Counted from the first letter of the stretch, positions 1-8,506 are shown. The stretch: DNA of 64,000 nt from Roseburia lenta (GCF_014287435.1 NZ_JACOPG010000005.1:62001-126000); one strand, 5' to 3'. Notes: generated from the sequence alone by a model not told the origin. Numbers and translations: made by a program.

Positions 1-258
1 ATCAAGATTTATTATAAATTCATCGGCTTTGTCGGTGAATTACATATCACACCGACAAAGCGGTGGACTGCGTTAAAGCCTAAGAATTGTACGGTGTGCG
101 GTGTTGAATATGTTCCCCGCTCTGGCATATCGAAGTATTGTCCTGCTTGTGCCAAGAAGATACAGAGGGAGAAATCAAACGAGAGCAAACGCAGGAGCAG
201 GGAGCGAAACAGACAGGCATGTATTGAACTGTCCGCAAAAAATGACCGACTGAGGTGA
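1..258 (+). CDS. C-terminal fragment of a mobile-element protein (probably large serine recombinase)
   Basis: An open frame runs in from the left edge and stops at 256-258 (about 85 visible residues, no start in the window). It opens with IKIYYKFIGFVG, which resembles the tail of DUF4368-type serine recombinases. It then carries a four-cysteine zinc-ribbon-like segment (CTVC, 12 residues, CPAC) and a Lys/Arg-rich end. The same zinc-ribbon style also occurs in small cysteine-rich proteins of conjugative elements, so the family call is tentative. The stop overlaps the first codons of a beheaded rhamnosidase frame, which places this protein at the end of an element inserted into that gene. Seen: frame, cysteines and junction. 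Inferred: recombinase identity. Confidence 0.45.
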   Translation: MKIYYKFIGFVGELHITPTKRWTALKPKNCTVCGVEYVPRSGISKYCPACAKKIQREKSNESKRRSRERNRQACIELSAKNDRLR

Positions 259-270
259 AGCAGGGAGCGA
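196..270 (+). repeat. 12-bp direct repeat at the mobile element/rhamnosidase junction
   Basis: The 12-mer AGCAGGGAGCGA occurs at 196-207, inside the recombinase-like frame, and again at 259-270, just inside the rhamnosidase frame. The two copies are 63 bp apart and in different frames relative to their genes. They could be a footprint of the recombination that joined the two sequences, or chance similarity in purine-rich DNA. Confidence 0.5.
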
Positions 271-641
271 CAACAATTTGGGAAAACTACATTTCTTACA
301 AGGAGGACGGGTCTCCGGTTATGACAAGCCTGAACCATTATGCCTTTGGATGCGTGGACGATTGGATGTTCCGGAAGATAAGCGGCATTGATATGGCTGC
401 TCCCGGATTTAAGAAGATTGTGATTGCGCCGGAGACGGATGAGGCGTTTACCAGTGCAAAGCGTACCTATATGAGTGAGTACGGTAAAGTACGGACAGAG
501 TGGAGCGTGGAAGAGGGAAAATTTGAGTTGAAGGTGGAGATCCCCTGCAACACGACTGCCACTGTAAAGATGCCGGATGGCAGATTGTATGAGGTAGGAA
601 GTGGAACATATGAGTTTGAATGTAAGAAATTTATAGAATAG
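255..641 (+). pseudogene. GH78 alpha-L-rhamnosidase, C-terminal remnant only
   Basis: The 128-residue frame matches the last part of a GH78 alpha-L-rhamnosidase. It has GATTIWENY, then SLNHYAFG.VDDW, then PGFKKIVIAPE, and a C-terminal beta domain. Intact enzymes are several times longer and have the (alpha/alpha)6 catalytic barrel upstream, which is absent. Homology begins right where the mobile-element frame ends, so the 5' part was lost or displaced by insertion. A GTG at 255 opens the frame, but no ribosome site fits it and the fragment cannot be catalytic. It is followed 8 bp later by the SGNH hydrolase gene, suggesting it was once the first gene of the 0-5.2 kb glycoside operon. The rhamnosidase assignment is firm; non-function is inferred from the missing domains. 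Confidence 0.8.
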
Positions 642-649
642 GAGAGATT

Positions 650-1462
650 ATGAAAAAGAAAATATTGAAGATTATCTTAAGAATCGTTTTAATTGTGATT
701 CTGGTCGCGGGAATCGGCCTGACATATTTAGTAGGAGCAGTAGGCGGTGGAGGACCGTTTGATTTTGTCTGGAAGAACAAACTGAAAAAAATGCCGGGAA
801 ACGCAGAAAAATACAGTCTGGAAAATATAGAACCGTTAGAAAACAGCCCTCTTAGAGGGAAGCGTATCTGCTACCTTGGATCATCTGTAACCTTAGGTCT
901 GTACTCAATGGATGTTTCTTTCGCAGATTATATCTCTTACAGAAATGGCTGTGAGTATGTAAAAGAAGCCGTAAGCGGTACTACTTTAGTGGATAACGGA
1001 AAGACGTCTTATATCCAAAGGATGAAAAATAATATCGGTACAGATGAGAAATTCGATGCATTTGTCTGTCAGCTTTCCACGAATGACGCGTCGAAGGAAA
1101 TGCCGATGGGAGAAATCAGCAGTTCAGAAAATCTGGAGGATTTTGATACACAGACGATAACAGGAGCAATGGAATATATCATTGTATATGCAAAGCAGAC
1201 ATGGAATTGTCCCGTGATCTTTTATACCGGAACAAAATATGACAGTAAACAGTATCAGCAGATGGTAGATGTATTGTTTGAGCTTCAGGATAAATATGGA
1301 ATAGGCGTGATCGACCTTTGGAATGACGAGGAGATGAATGACGTTTCTGAAAAAGAATATGAAGTTTATATGGCAGATCCGGTTCATCCGACGCAGGCAG
1401 GATATCTGGAATGGTGGACGCCTAAGATGGAAGAATACTTATATCAGTTTTTAGAAAGATGA
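650..1462 (+). CDS. Membrane-anchored SGNH/GDSL-type hydrolase
   Basis: A 270-residue protein with one N-terminal membrane segment (about residues 5-30), a short linker and an extracytoplasmic SGNH hydrolase domain. Block I is GSSVTLG with the nucleophile serine, the block II glycine lies in EAVSGTTL, block III is STNDAS with its Asn, and block V is DPVHPTQ with the Asp and His. All four catalytic blocks are present, so it should be an active esterase or lipase, perhaps deacylating plant glycosides or wall polymers. The ATG at 650 follows AGGAG at good spacing. It lies between the rhamnosidase remnant and a GPH symporter, consistent with carbohydrate esterase work. The substrate cannot be read from the sequence. 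Confidence 0.8.
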   Translation: MKKKILKIILRIVLIVILVAGIGLTYLVGAVGGGGPFDFVWKNKLKKMPGNAEKYSLENIEPLENSPLRGKRICYLGSSVTLGLYSMDVSFADYISYRNGCEYVKEAVSGTTLVDNGKTSYIQRMKNNIGTDEKFDAFVCQLSTNDASKEMPMGEISSSENLEDFDTQTITGAMEYIIVYAKQTWNCPVIFYTGTKYDSKQYQQMVDVLFELQDKYGIGVIDLWNDEEMNDVSEKEYEVYMADPVHPTQAGYLEWWTPKMEEYLYQFLER

Positions 1463-1565
1463 TTATTATATTAAGTTTCGTCGGTAAACTGCTTATATAT
1501 CGTTGGTGATTTGCCCTTTGGAATTATTTATAATTGAATCAAACAATGAAAGGACGGATAACGAA

Positions 1566-2942
1566 ATGGAATATTCAGTTACAAAAAGAGAAAAAATCAG
1601 TTATGGTTTGTATTTTATGGGACAGAATGTATTCTACGGACTGGTAGGATATATGACTACATATTTTACAGATATCGGCATAACGGCAGCATTGGTTGCA
1701 ATCGTGGCGCTTATCACGAAAGTGTGGGATGCCATCAACGATCCGATCTTCGGTATGATCATGGATAAGGTGAATTTTAAGAAAGGGAAATTCCTGCCGT
1801 GGCTTCGAATATCTGTCATAGCGATTCCGGTGGCAACTATTCTTCTTTTTATAATACCTACCGGGATTTCCATGACGGCTAAAATCATATGGGCAACACT
1901 CGCTTATATGTTATGGGATACAGCCTATACCCTTTGCGATGTACCGATTTTTGGTATTGTTACCACGATGACAATAGACCAGAAGGAACGTGTTTCACTA
2001 AACAGCATAGGAAGAATGTTTGCTATTTTTGCAGGTATTGTTACAGGAATTGTCCTGCCGTTGGTACGGCAGCGGTTAGGCGGCTGGTCAACAACAGTAA
2101 TTGTGTTATCTCTTTTGTCATGTGTTATGATGATTCCGATTTGTCTGTTCGCAAGGGAGAGAGTAATTGAAAAAGAAAGAGTCCTGAATGACGGGGCAGA
2201 AGAAAGTTATACATTGCGAGATATGGTAGAATGTCTGCGGAAGAACAAATATTTATTGATTTTCTTTGCGGCTCCGCTCATCAGCAGCCTGCTTAATGTT
2301 GGTGCAAATTGGGGCTTATACGTTGCTCGGTACTGCCTTGGCGGTGAAGAAGCTGCCTCATATGTTTCGATGGCGGTAATTATTCCGACCTTAATCGGTG
2401 CGGTTATGGCAGTAGAATTATGCAAAAAATATGATAAATTTAAAGTCTTCTATATTTCATATGTTTTCGCTTTACTTCTGGGAATTGTAAGATTCATAGC
2501 CGGGTATGAGAATATGACGGTGTTTATGATTTTAAATGCTTTAGGAGGAATTCCGCTGGGAATAGCAGTTATACTGCAGTATCAGTTTACGCCGGACTGC
2601 TACGAGTATGGACAGTACAAGACAGGATTAAAAATGCGTGGTGTAACGTTTGCAGCGCAGACATTTTTTACAAAATTAAATGGAGCGATCGCAACAGCAG
2701 TCAGTGTGTTTGCGTTAACTTTAATCGGCTTCCGAGAGGGAGAAGGCGTTGTTCAGGCGGCAGGATTTGCCGATAAATTATGGACATTCAGCTGTCTTGG
2801 CGGCATTATCGGGGGTATTTGCACTCTGCTTATACTTCGTCTTTACAAGCTTAATGACCATGATGTCCAGCTGATGGCAAAATGCAACAATGGTGAGATC
2901 AGCCGTGAAGAGGCAGAGGCACAGATGATCAATCAGTATTAA
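1566..2942 (+). CDS. GPH-family (MelB-like) sugar:cation symporter
   Basis: A polytopic membrane protein of 458 residues with about 12 hydrophobic segments. It belongs to the glycoside-pentoside-hexuronide symporters: N-terminal KREKISYGLYFMGQN, the DAINDPIFG motif between helices 2 and 3, and the conserved loop KKGKFLPWL (here FKKGKFLPWLR). It should import a sugar or glycoside with Na+ or H+. The frame is open from 1503, but the ATG at 1566 starts the family-typical MEYSVTKREK sequence and has AGGA upstream, so I prefer it. It sits 23 bp before a GH3 beta-glucosidase, which would hydrolyse the imported glycoside inside the cell. The exact substrate is unknown. Confidence 0.88.
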   Translation: MEYSVTKREKISYGLYFMGQNVFYGLVGYMTTYFTDIGITAALVAIVALITKVWDAINDPIFGMIMDKVNFKKGKFLPWLRISVIAIPVATILLFIIPTGISMTAKIIWATLAYMLWDTAYTLCDVPIFGIVTTMTIDQKERVSLNSIGRMFAIFAGIVTGIVLPLVRQRLGGWSTTVIVLSLLSCVMMIPICLFARERVIEKERVLNDGAEESYTLRDMVECLRKNKYLLIFFAAPLISSLLNVGANWGLYVARYCLGGEEAASYVSMAVIIPTLIGAVMAVELCKKYDKFKVFYISYVFALLLGIVRFIAGYENMTVFMILNALGGIPLGIAVILQYQFTPDCYEYGQYKTGLKMRGVTFAAQTFFTKLNGAIATAVSVFALTLIGFREGEGVVQAAGFADKLWTFSCLGGIIGGICTLLILRLYKLNDHDVQLMAKCNNGEISREEAEAQMINQY

Positions 2943-2965
2943 GAAAAGTATGGAGGACTTTTGCG

Positions 2966-5221
2966 ATGGACAGAATAAAGGAACTGATTTCTGAAATGAC
3001 GCTGGAAGAGAAGGCAAGTCTCTGTTCGGGCGCTGATAACTGGCATACGAAAGAAATCAAACGATTGAACATTCCGTCAGTTATGATGGTGGACGGTCCT
3101 CACGGACTGAGAAAGCAGGAAGGGGAAACGGATCATCTGGGATTGAATGAAAGTGTGAAGGCCGTTTGTTTCCCGGCAGCCTGTGCAACAGCCTCCAGCT
3201 TTGATGTTGACCTGATGGAACGGATGGGAGAGACGCTGGGAGCGGAGTGTCAGGCCGAGAATGTAAGCATACTGCTTGGCCCGGCGGTGAATATTAAAAG
3301 GAGCCCGTTATGCGGGCGGAACTTTGAGTATCTGTCGGAGGATCCATATCTGGCAGGTAGGATGGCATCGGCATATATCCGCGGAGTACAGAGTCAGGGT
3401 GTGGGGACAAGCATTAAGCACTTCGCACTGAATAACCAGGAAACACTCCGTATGACGATATCTTCCGAGGTGTCAGAACGTGCGCTCAGGGAAATCTACC
3501 TGCCTGCGTTTGAGGAAGCGGTGAAAGAATCAGCTCCAAGAACCGTCATGTGTAGCTACAACAAAATAAATGGAGAATATGCTTCAGAAAACAGATATCT
3601 TCTGACAGATATCCTGAGAAAAGAATGGGGATACAAAGGCTGCGTCGTTAGTGACTGGGGCGCTGTAAATAACCGTGTGAAAGGACTGCAGGCCGGACTG
3701 GATCTGGAGATGCCTTATTCCGGAGGATACAATGACAGACAGATTGTGCAAGCAGTACAGGAGGGAAGACTGGACGAAGCTGTGCTGGATGAAGCGGTGG
3801 AGCGGGTATTGAATGTTGTATTTGCCGGTGAAGAGCAGCATCGTCCGGAAGTTATATCTGATAAGGAAACAGATCATAAAAAAGCAGCTGATATTGAGAC
3901 GGAATGTGCGGTCCTGCTGGAAAATAACGGTATACTTCCGCTGAATACAGACAGAAAGGTTGCCTATATAGGGGAATTTGCCGAAAAGCCGCGGTATCAG
4001 GGCGGCGGCTCCAGCCATATCAATCCGTTCAGGGTTGTTTCGGCATTGGATGCTGCCGGAGAAAAAGGGCGTAGCGTGACTTATGCAAAAGGATTTTCTA
4101 TGGAAAATGACGCGATGACGGAACAAGAGCTGGAAAAAGCGCTTCGGACTGCTGCAGAAGCAGACGTCGCGGTAATCTTTGCCGGGCTGCCTGAGATATT
4201 TGAGTCGGAAGGGTATGACAGAACATCCATGAAGCTGCCCAAATGCCAGGACCGGCTGATCGAAGAAGTGTTGAAAGTACAGCCTAATGTTGTAGTAGTA
4301 CTCCACAATGGAAGTCCGGTAGAACTGCCATGGGCAGACCGGGTAAGCGCGATCCTTGAAATGTATCTGGGCGGTCAGGGCGTTGGCGAAGCCTGCGACC
4401 AGCTGTTATTCGGGGAAGCGAATCCGTCCGGCAGGCTGGCGGAGACATTCCCGTACCGGCTGGAAGATAATCCGAGCTACCTTCATTTTCCGGGAAATGG
4501 AAAGCGGGTGTTATATGGTGAGGATATCTTTATCGGATACCGCTATTATGATACAAAGAAGGTTCCGGTACGGTATGCATTCGGCCATGGGCTGTCTTAC
4601 ACGGAATTTGCTTATGGGGATCTGACTTTGTTATCGGCTCAAATGACGGACGAGGATATCCTGACAGTCTCTCTCAAGGTGAAAAATACAGGACAGACAG
4701 AAGGAAAAGAAGTCGTACAGCTGTACGTAGCTGACCTGTGCGGCACACCGGAAAGACCGGTCAAGGAATTGAAAGGATTTGCCAAAGTTCATCTCCTGCC
4801 GGGAGAGGAGAAAACGGTATCGATGGAAATTTCGGCGAGGGATCTTTCCTATTATGAAGAACGTCTCGGGGACTGGTATGCGCCATCCGGAACATATCGG
4901 ATCCTAATTGGCCATGCTTCTGATGACATCCGATTACATGCGGATATTGTGTTTGAAACAAAGAAAAAACTGCCTCTTCGCGTAGATTTCACAACAACGT
5001 TCGGAGAATTATTGGATCATACGAAAACCGCTCCCGTTATTACGGAACTGCTGGCGCCATTGGCAGCAGCGGCCGCATCAGCAGAAGGGATGAGTGACGA
5101 ATACAAGAAGCTGGGAGAGCAAGTTATCCGGGAAATGCCGCTGAAATCTCTGCTGGGGCAGATGCCGGGAGAGCAGGTGGAACAGCTGATCGGGCAGCTG
5201 AATTGTTTACTTGCACAATAG
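2966..5221 (+). CDS. Glycoside hydrolase family 3 beta-glucosidase
   Basis: A 751-residue GH3 enzyme of usual length for the bacterial beta-glucosidase B type. The N-terminal domain (residues 1 to about 290) carries VDGPHGLR, the KHFALNNQE substrate-binding segment and the nucleophile motif VVSDWGA, with Asp at about residue 230. The second alpha/beta domain follows (about 305-540), and a fibronectin III-like domain (about 575-645, with VVQLYV) comes next, plus a helical C-terminal extension. No signal peptide is seen, so it acts in the cytoplasm on imported beta-glycosides. GGAGG precedes the ATG. It is the last gene of the glycoside operon; a terminator hairpin lies about 130 bp downstream. 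Beta-glucosidase versus beta-xylosidase activity cannot be separated by reading. Confidence 0.9.
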   Translation: MDRIKELISEMTLEEKASLCSGADNWHTKEIKRLNIPSVMMVDGPHGLRKQEGETDHLGLNESVKAVCFPAACATASSFDVDLMERMGETLGAECQAENVSILLGPAVNIKRSPLCGRNFEYLSEDPYLAGRMASAYIRGVQSQGVGTSIKHFALNNQETLRMTISSEVSERALREIYLPAFEEAVKESAPRTVMCSYNKINGEYASENRYLLTDILRKEWGYKGCVVSDWGAVNNRVKGLQAGLDLEMPYSGGYNDRQIVQAVQEGRLDEAVLDEAVERVLNVVFAGEEQHRPEVISDKETDHKKAADIETECAVLLENNGILPLNTDRKVAYIGEFAEKPRYQGGGSSHINPFRVVSALDAAGEKGRSVTYAKGFSMENDAMTEQELEKALRTAAEADVAVIFAGLPEIFESEGYDRTSMKLPKCQDRLIEEVLKVQPNVVVVLHNGSPVELPWADRVSAILEMYLGGQGVGEACDQLLFGEANPSGRLAETFPYRLEDNPSYLHFPGNGKRVLYGEDIFIGYRYYDTKKVPVRYAFGHGLSYTEFAYGDLTLLSAQMTDEDILTVSLKVKNTGQTEGKEVVQLYVADLCGTPERPVKELKGFAKVHLLPGEEKTVSMEISARDLSYYEERLGDWYAPSGTYRILIGHASDDIRLHADIVFETKKKLPLRVDFTTTFGELLDHTKTAPVITELLAPLAAAAASAEGMSDEYKKLGEQVIREMPLKSLLGQMPGEQVEQLIGQLNCLLAQ

Positions 5222-5348
5222 GATAATTCACGAGATAATTGAGATGAAAAGGTGTTGTGCCAGAGAGCAGTGCCTTATGAGCTTTATAAGGGTTTGACAT
5301 TTACCACAATCTGGCTAGAGGTTAATCCTCGAAAGAAAATGTTAGAAG

Positions 5349-5374
5349 GGCTCTGCTTATGCAGAGCCTTTCTT
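5349..5374 (+). terminator. Rho-independent terminator after the GH3 gene
   Basis: GGCTCTGC and GCAGAGCC form a perfect 8-bp stem around a TTAT loop, followed by TTTCTT. It lies about 130 bp after the GH3 stop and fits the end of the glycoside operon. Confidence 0.75.
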
Positions 5375-5380
5375 AATCTA

Positions 5381-5487
5381 AGGAGCAAGTGGTCGATATC
5401 TGTAGATGGTTACGAGAATAGTATCAAACAAAGGGCGTTCCTTTTTGTAAGGGAGCGTCTTATTTACGTTCTGTATTAAGCGCTTGC
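5381..5487 (+). pseudogene. Decayed duplicate of the 3' end of the AAA/DUF4143 ATPase gene
   Basis: Positions 5381-5425 repeat the last 45 bp of the ATPase gene (6790-6835) with one substitution and a 2-base deletion. They still spell the ATPase C-terminus VVDICRWLRE and stop. After a 37-bp hairpin insertion, 5463-5487 repeats the 25 bp that follow the intact gene (6839-6863) with one mismatch. This is therefore a leftover of a second ATPase copy, or of a rearrangement at this locus. A 75-codon frame at 5252-5479 crosses the area but has no coding character. The rest of the 418-bp gap (5222-5639) holds two hairpins, a second short repeat pair and no gene. Confidence 0.7.
5432..5465 (+). terminator. 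Hairpin, probable terminator, related to the pyrI terminator
   Basis: AGGGCGTTCCTTTTTG followed by TAAGGGAGCGTCTT can fold into an imperfect stem of about 10 pairs with one bulge. The minus-strand hairpin after pyrI (6994-7021) has nearly the same sequence, so the two appear to be copies of one terminator-like element. Confidence 0.5.
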
Positions 5488-5523
5488 CTTTACCTCAGTA
5501 GTGATACCAAAAAATGAATGATT

Positions 5524-5628
5524 TTCAAAAAGTGGGAATAGAATAATGACAGAAGGAACAGAGTATGGTAATATCAGCCTATAAAATATATTACCGAAAA
5601 ATGAAAATAATTCAAAAAGTGGGAATAG
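5524..5628 (+). repeat. Direct repeat pair upstream of the ATPase start
   Basis: TTCAAAAAGTGGGAATAG occurs at 5524-5541 and again at 5611-5628, each preceded by a similar AAAAATGAA stretch. The second copy leads straight into the ribosome site of the ATPase gene. The pair suggests that the 5' flank was duplicated as well as the 3' end, so a whole paralogous gene may have been deleted between them. Confidence 0.65.
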
Positions 5629-5639
5629 GAGATTTTGCC

Positions 5640-6833
5640 ATGCAGATTATCGTAAGAAAAAAGTATTTAGATGAACTGATTGAATTGTATGGAACACCGG
5701 ATATAAAAGTAATTACGGGCATTAGACGAAGTGGTAAATCGGTATTGCTGCAAGAGTTTGTCTCTTACCTACAGTCATTAGAGGAACCGATAAATATTGT
5801 TATGATAAACCTTCAGGAGTTAGAGTTTGATCATTTGTTGGAATATCATGCGTTGCATCAGTATATTCTGGATCAGTACAAAGAGGGAATGGCGAATGTT
5901 TTACTAATTGATGAGGTTCAGTTGTGTCCACAGTTTGAACTTGCAATTAATAGTATTTATACAAAAGAAATTTATGATATTTATATTACTGGTTCAAACG
6001 CATTTTTATTAAGTTCAGATTTAGCAACGCTTTTTACTGGAAGAACGATGGAAATAAAAGTATATCCATTTTCTTTTGTGGAATATCTAACTTATTATGG
6101 AATTACAGATAGATATGATGAAGCTTTTGATCGTTATGTCCGAACTGGTGGTATGCCTGGATCTTATGTATATAGGATTGAGGACAGACAATATCATTAC
6201 GTTAAGGATGTGTATGCAACCATTCTTATCAGAGATTTGGTTGAAAAGTATAAGATAAGAAATAAATCAGAGTTCACCAACATATCTGAATTCATGATGG
6301 ATAACATCGGTAATTTACTTTCGCCTAATAATATCAGCAAAACTTTAAAAAACGACCAGAGCGAGATAACCAGAAAGACGGTATCAAAATACATTGGTTA
6401 TTTGGAAAATGCATTTCTGTTCTATGAGGCAAAACGATACGATTTAAAAGGGAAAAAATATCTGGCAAATAATAGTAAATATTATCTTTGCGATACATCA
6501 TTTCGTTATGCAGTCAATGGTACGCGAAACATGGACTTTGGAAGAACTTATGAAAATATTGTTTATCTGGAGCTGCGTAGGAGAGGATACGAGGTATATG
6601 TGGGAAAACTTTATAAAAAGGAAGTGGATTTTGTAGCGAAGAAACGTGAGACTCAAATATATATTCAGGTAAGCGATAATATTTCAGATGAAAAAACATT
6701 TGAAAGAGAATATTCGCCTTTGCTTGCAATAAGAGATGCATATCCTAAAATGATACTTGCAAGAACACATCATGAAACATATGATTACAAAGGAGTGCAA
6801 GTGGTTGATATCTGTAGATGGTTACGAGAATAG
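5640..6833 (+). CDS. AAA-family ATPase with C-terminal DUF4143 domain
   Basis: A 397-residue cytoplasmic ATPase. The Walker A motif GIRRSGKS is at residues 27-34, Walker B is LLIDEVQ near residue 95, and a sensor-like ITGSNA follows (AAA_14 domain). The second half carries a DUF4143 domain with the typical ALFFYE-like segment (NAFLFYEAKRYD) and a restriction-endonuclease-like E.DFVAKK motif near residue 330. The family is widespread in gut bacteria, often in several copies, and its function is not established. The frame is open from 5565, but AGGAG at 5626 fits the ATG at 5640, where the conserved domain begins. It is a single gene, convergent with pyrI, with decayed duplicate flanks, which suggests mobility or repeated recombination at this spot. 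Confidence 0.85.
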   Translation: MQIIVRKKYLDELIELYGTPDIKVITGIRRSGKSVLLQEFVSYLQSLEEPINIVMINLQELEFDHLLEYHALHQYILDQYKEGMANVLLIDEVQLCPQFELAINSIYTKEIYDIYITGSNAFLLSSDLATLFTGRTMEIKVYPFSFVEYLTYYGITDRYDEAFDRYVRTGGMPGSYVYRIEDRQYHYVKDVYATILIRDLVEKYKIRNKSEFTNISEFMMDNIGNLLSPNNISKTLKNDQSEITRKTVSKYIGYLENAFLFYEAKRYDLKGKKYLANNSKYYLCDTSFRYAVNGTRNMDFGRTYENIVYLELRRRGYEVYVGKLYKKEVDFVAKKRETQIYIQVSDNISDEKTFEREYSPLLAIRDAYPKMILARTHHETYDYKGVQVVDICRWLRE

Positions 6834-6854
6834 TATTTTTTACGTTTTGTATTA

Positions 6855-6979
6855 AGCGCTTGCGCGACGGCAGACTGTGTTATGAAAAAACGTCATAAGA
6901 TTCTGTGTCTCTTTCGAGAGACACGACGAATCTGATTCCAATCTTTTTTCATAACACAGTCTGCCGTCACGCAAGCGTT
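6855..6979. repeat. 125-nt three-tier palindrome between convergent genes
   Basis: Arms 6855-6890 and 6944-6979 are inverted repeats matching at 34 of 36 positions. Inside them AGATTC (6898-6903) pairs with GAATCT (6928-6933). The core is an 8-bp stem, GTGTCTCT with AGAGACAC, closed by a TTCG loop (6905-6924). It lies between the ATPase stop and the pyrI terminator. The 5' flank of the left arm (GTATTAAGCGCTTGC) also occurs at 5473-5487 without the rest. It could be a small non-autonomous mobile palindrome or a strong bidirectional barrier to transcription. Confidence 0.8.
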
Positions 6980-6993
6980 AAACATAAATGCAA

Positions 6994-7021
6994 ATAAAAA
7001 GACGCCCCTACAAAAGGAGCG
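6994..7021 (-). terminator. Rho-independent terminator of pyrBI
   Basis: Read on the minus strand, CGCTCCT and AGGGGCG form a 7-bp stem with one mismatch around TTTGT, followed by TCTTTTTATTT. It lies 12 bp after the pyrI stop. Confidence 0.7.
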
Positions 7022-7033
7022 CCCCTGTGATGA

Positions 7034-7462
7034 TTATTTTCCGTTGTATTTCTCTTCACAGTACTTGCAGCGATACACTTCATTTTCTTCATCCGTCAGA
7101 ATAAAGATCTGATCTAATTCCTGTTCGATCGAAGTAATGCATCTTGGGTTCTTGCAGGAGATCACATTCTTGATCTGACGAGGAAGGGTCAGAACCTTTT
7201 TATCTACGATCTTATCGCCTTGAATGACATTGACCGTGATATTGTGATCGATATAACCAAGGATATCAAGATCTAAGGCATCGATCGGACATTCTACTTT
7301 GATGATGTCCTTTTTTCCCATTTTGTTGCTTTTGGCATTCATGATGATGGCAACGGTGCAATCAAACTGATCTAAGTGCAGATCATGATAGATCTTCATG
7401 CTCATGCCTGCCTGAATGTGATCGAGAACAAATCCCTCGTGAATTCCACTGATATTTAACAT
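7034..7462 (-). CDS. pyrI: Aspartate carbamoyltransferase regulatory subunit
   Basis: A 142-residue PyrI. The N-terminal nucleotide-binding half has the [11 protein letters not shown] segment. The C-terminal zinc domain has CKNPRC followed by CKYC, giving the four zinc cysteines that hold it to the catalytic chain. It lets nucleotides control ATCase, the first committed step of pyrimidine synthesis. The gene is minus strand and its start overlaps the pyrB stop by 7 bp, so the two are translationally coupled. A separate regulatory subunit is common in Clostridia and absent from Bacillus. A terminator follows directly. Confidence 0.95.
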   Translation of the reverse strand: MLNISGIHEGFVLDHIQAGMSMKIYHDLHLDQFDCTVAIIMNAKSNKMGKKDIIKVECPIDALDLDILGYIDHNITVNVIQGDKIVDKKVLTLPRQIKNVISCKNPRCITSIEQELDQIFILTDEENEVYRCKYCEEKYNGK

Positions 7463-8376
7463 GATCCCACCTCCAATAATGTATAGATAAGTGCCATTCG
7501 GATATAGACGGCGAATTGTGCCTGCTTAAAGTAGGCTGCCCTTGGATCATCATCGACTTCCACAGAAATCTCATTGACTCGTGGCAGTGGATGCAGGACG
7601 ATCATATCCTCTTTGGCAAGAGCCATCTTATCGGCATTTAAGATATAGAAATCTTTCATGCGCAGATAGTCTTCCTCGTTGAAGAAACGTTCCCTCTGCA
7701 CGCGGGTCATATAGAGAATGTCGAGTTCCGGCATGGCATCTTCCAGTTTTTCAACCTCTACATATGGAATGTGTTTTTTGTCTAAGACATCTTCACGGAT
7801 ATAACTTGGAACACGCAGTTCCTCCGGTGAGATCAATACAAATTTAATATTGGGATAGCGTACCAGTGCATTGATCAGAGAGTGCACGGTTCGTCCAAAT
7901 TTTAAGTCGCCACATAAGCCAATGGTCAGATTATCCAGTCTTCCATGTAAAGAACGAATGGTATATAAATCTGCTAATGTCTGTGTGGGATGTTGGTGAC
8001 CACCATCACCGGCGTTGATAACGGGAATACTGGAATGAGAGGAAGCTACTAAAGGAGCACCTTCCTTGGGATGACGCATTGCACAAATATCTGCGTAACT
8101 AGAAATAACACGAATGGTATCGGAAACACTTTCGCCTTTGGAAGCGGAAGAAGAATCAGCACTGGCAAAACCAAGAGTGGAACCACCAAGGTTGAGCATG
8201 GCTGCTTCAAAACTTAAACGAGTACGAGTGCTTGGCTCGTAGAAACAAGTGGCCAGTTTTTTGCCATGACAGGAATCCGCATATTTGTCGGGATGCTGTC
8301 TCATGTCATCGGCCAGATCCATTAGTTGCTCGATTTCCTCTGTTGAAAAATCCAGAGGGTTCATAAGATGACGCAT
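7456..8376 (-). CDS. pyrB: Aspartate carbamoyltransferase catalytic subunit
   Basis: A 306-residue PyrB of normal length. It has the carbamoyl-phosphate motif STRTRLSFE, the HPTQTLAD motif and the HPLPRV segment near the end, so all key active-site regions are present. It condenses carbamoyl phosphate with aspartate to give carbamoyl aspartate in the cytoplasm. CGGAGG stands 7 bp before the ATG at 8376. It is the first gene of the pyrBI pair, transcribed leftward from a promoter at 8406-8434, and is divergent from murE. No PyrR-type attenuator is evident in the short leader. Confidence 0.96.
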   Translation of the reverse strand: MRHLMNPLDFSTEEIEQLMDLADDMRQHPDKYADSCHGKKLATCFYEPSTRTRLSFEAAMLNLGGSTLGFASADSSSASKGESVSDTIRVISSYADICAMRHPKEGAPLVASSHSSIPVINAGDGGHQHPTQTLADLYTIRSLHGRLDNLTIGLCGDLKFGRTVHSLINALVRYPNIKFVLISPEELRVPSYIREDVLDKKHIPYVEVEKLEDAMPELDILYMTRVQRERFFNEEDYLRMKDFYILNADKMALAKEDMIVLHPLPRVNEISVEVDDDPRAAYFKQAQFAVYIRMALIYTLLEVGSC

Positions 8377-8405
8377 AACAAACCTCCGTTTTTGGTATTT
8401 TTTCT

Positions 8406-8434
8406 ATCATATAATAGCGGACTGCAAAATTCAA
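8406..8434 (-). promoter_or_regulatory. Sigma-A promoter of pyrBI
   Basis: On the minus strand, TTGAAT (8429-8434) and TATGAT (8406-8411) are separated by 17 bp. This puts the transcription start about 20 bp before the pyrB ribosome site. Confidence 0.65.
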
Positions 8435-8475
8435 CTCATAAGTGATTTTCAGACTATTCAGACGATAGTGCCGCA

Positions 8476-8506
8476 GGGACACTCCCTGTGGCAAAAGGAA
8501 CGTCCC
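8476..8506 (+). repeat. 31-bp dispersed palindromic repeat, copy 1
   Basis: A 31-bp element that starts GGGACACTCC, has GGCAAAAG in the middle and ends GGAACGTCCC. The ends are imperfect inverted repeats. Three more copies of identical length lie at 21140-21170 (opposite strand), 21940-21970 and 30198-30228, all between genes. Here it lies just upstream of murE. Confidence 0.85.

Noticed and set aside
3584..4306. 240-codon minus-strand frame inside the GH3 gene
   Set aside because: It is the antisense shadow of a clearly coding GH3 frame, with no own start signal or domain.
5252..5479. 75-codon frame upstream of the ATPase
   Set aside because: It crosses two hairpins and the fossil 3' end of another gene, has no ribosome site and matches nothing; treated as noise.
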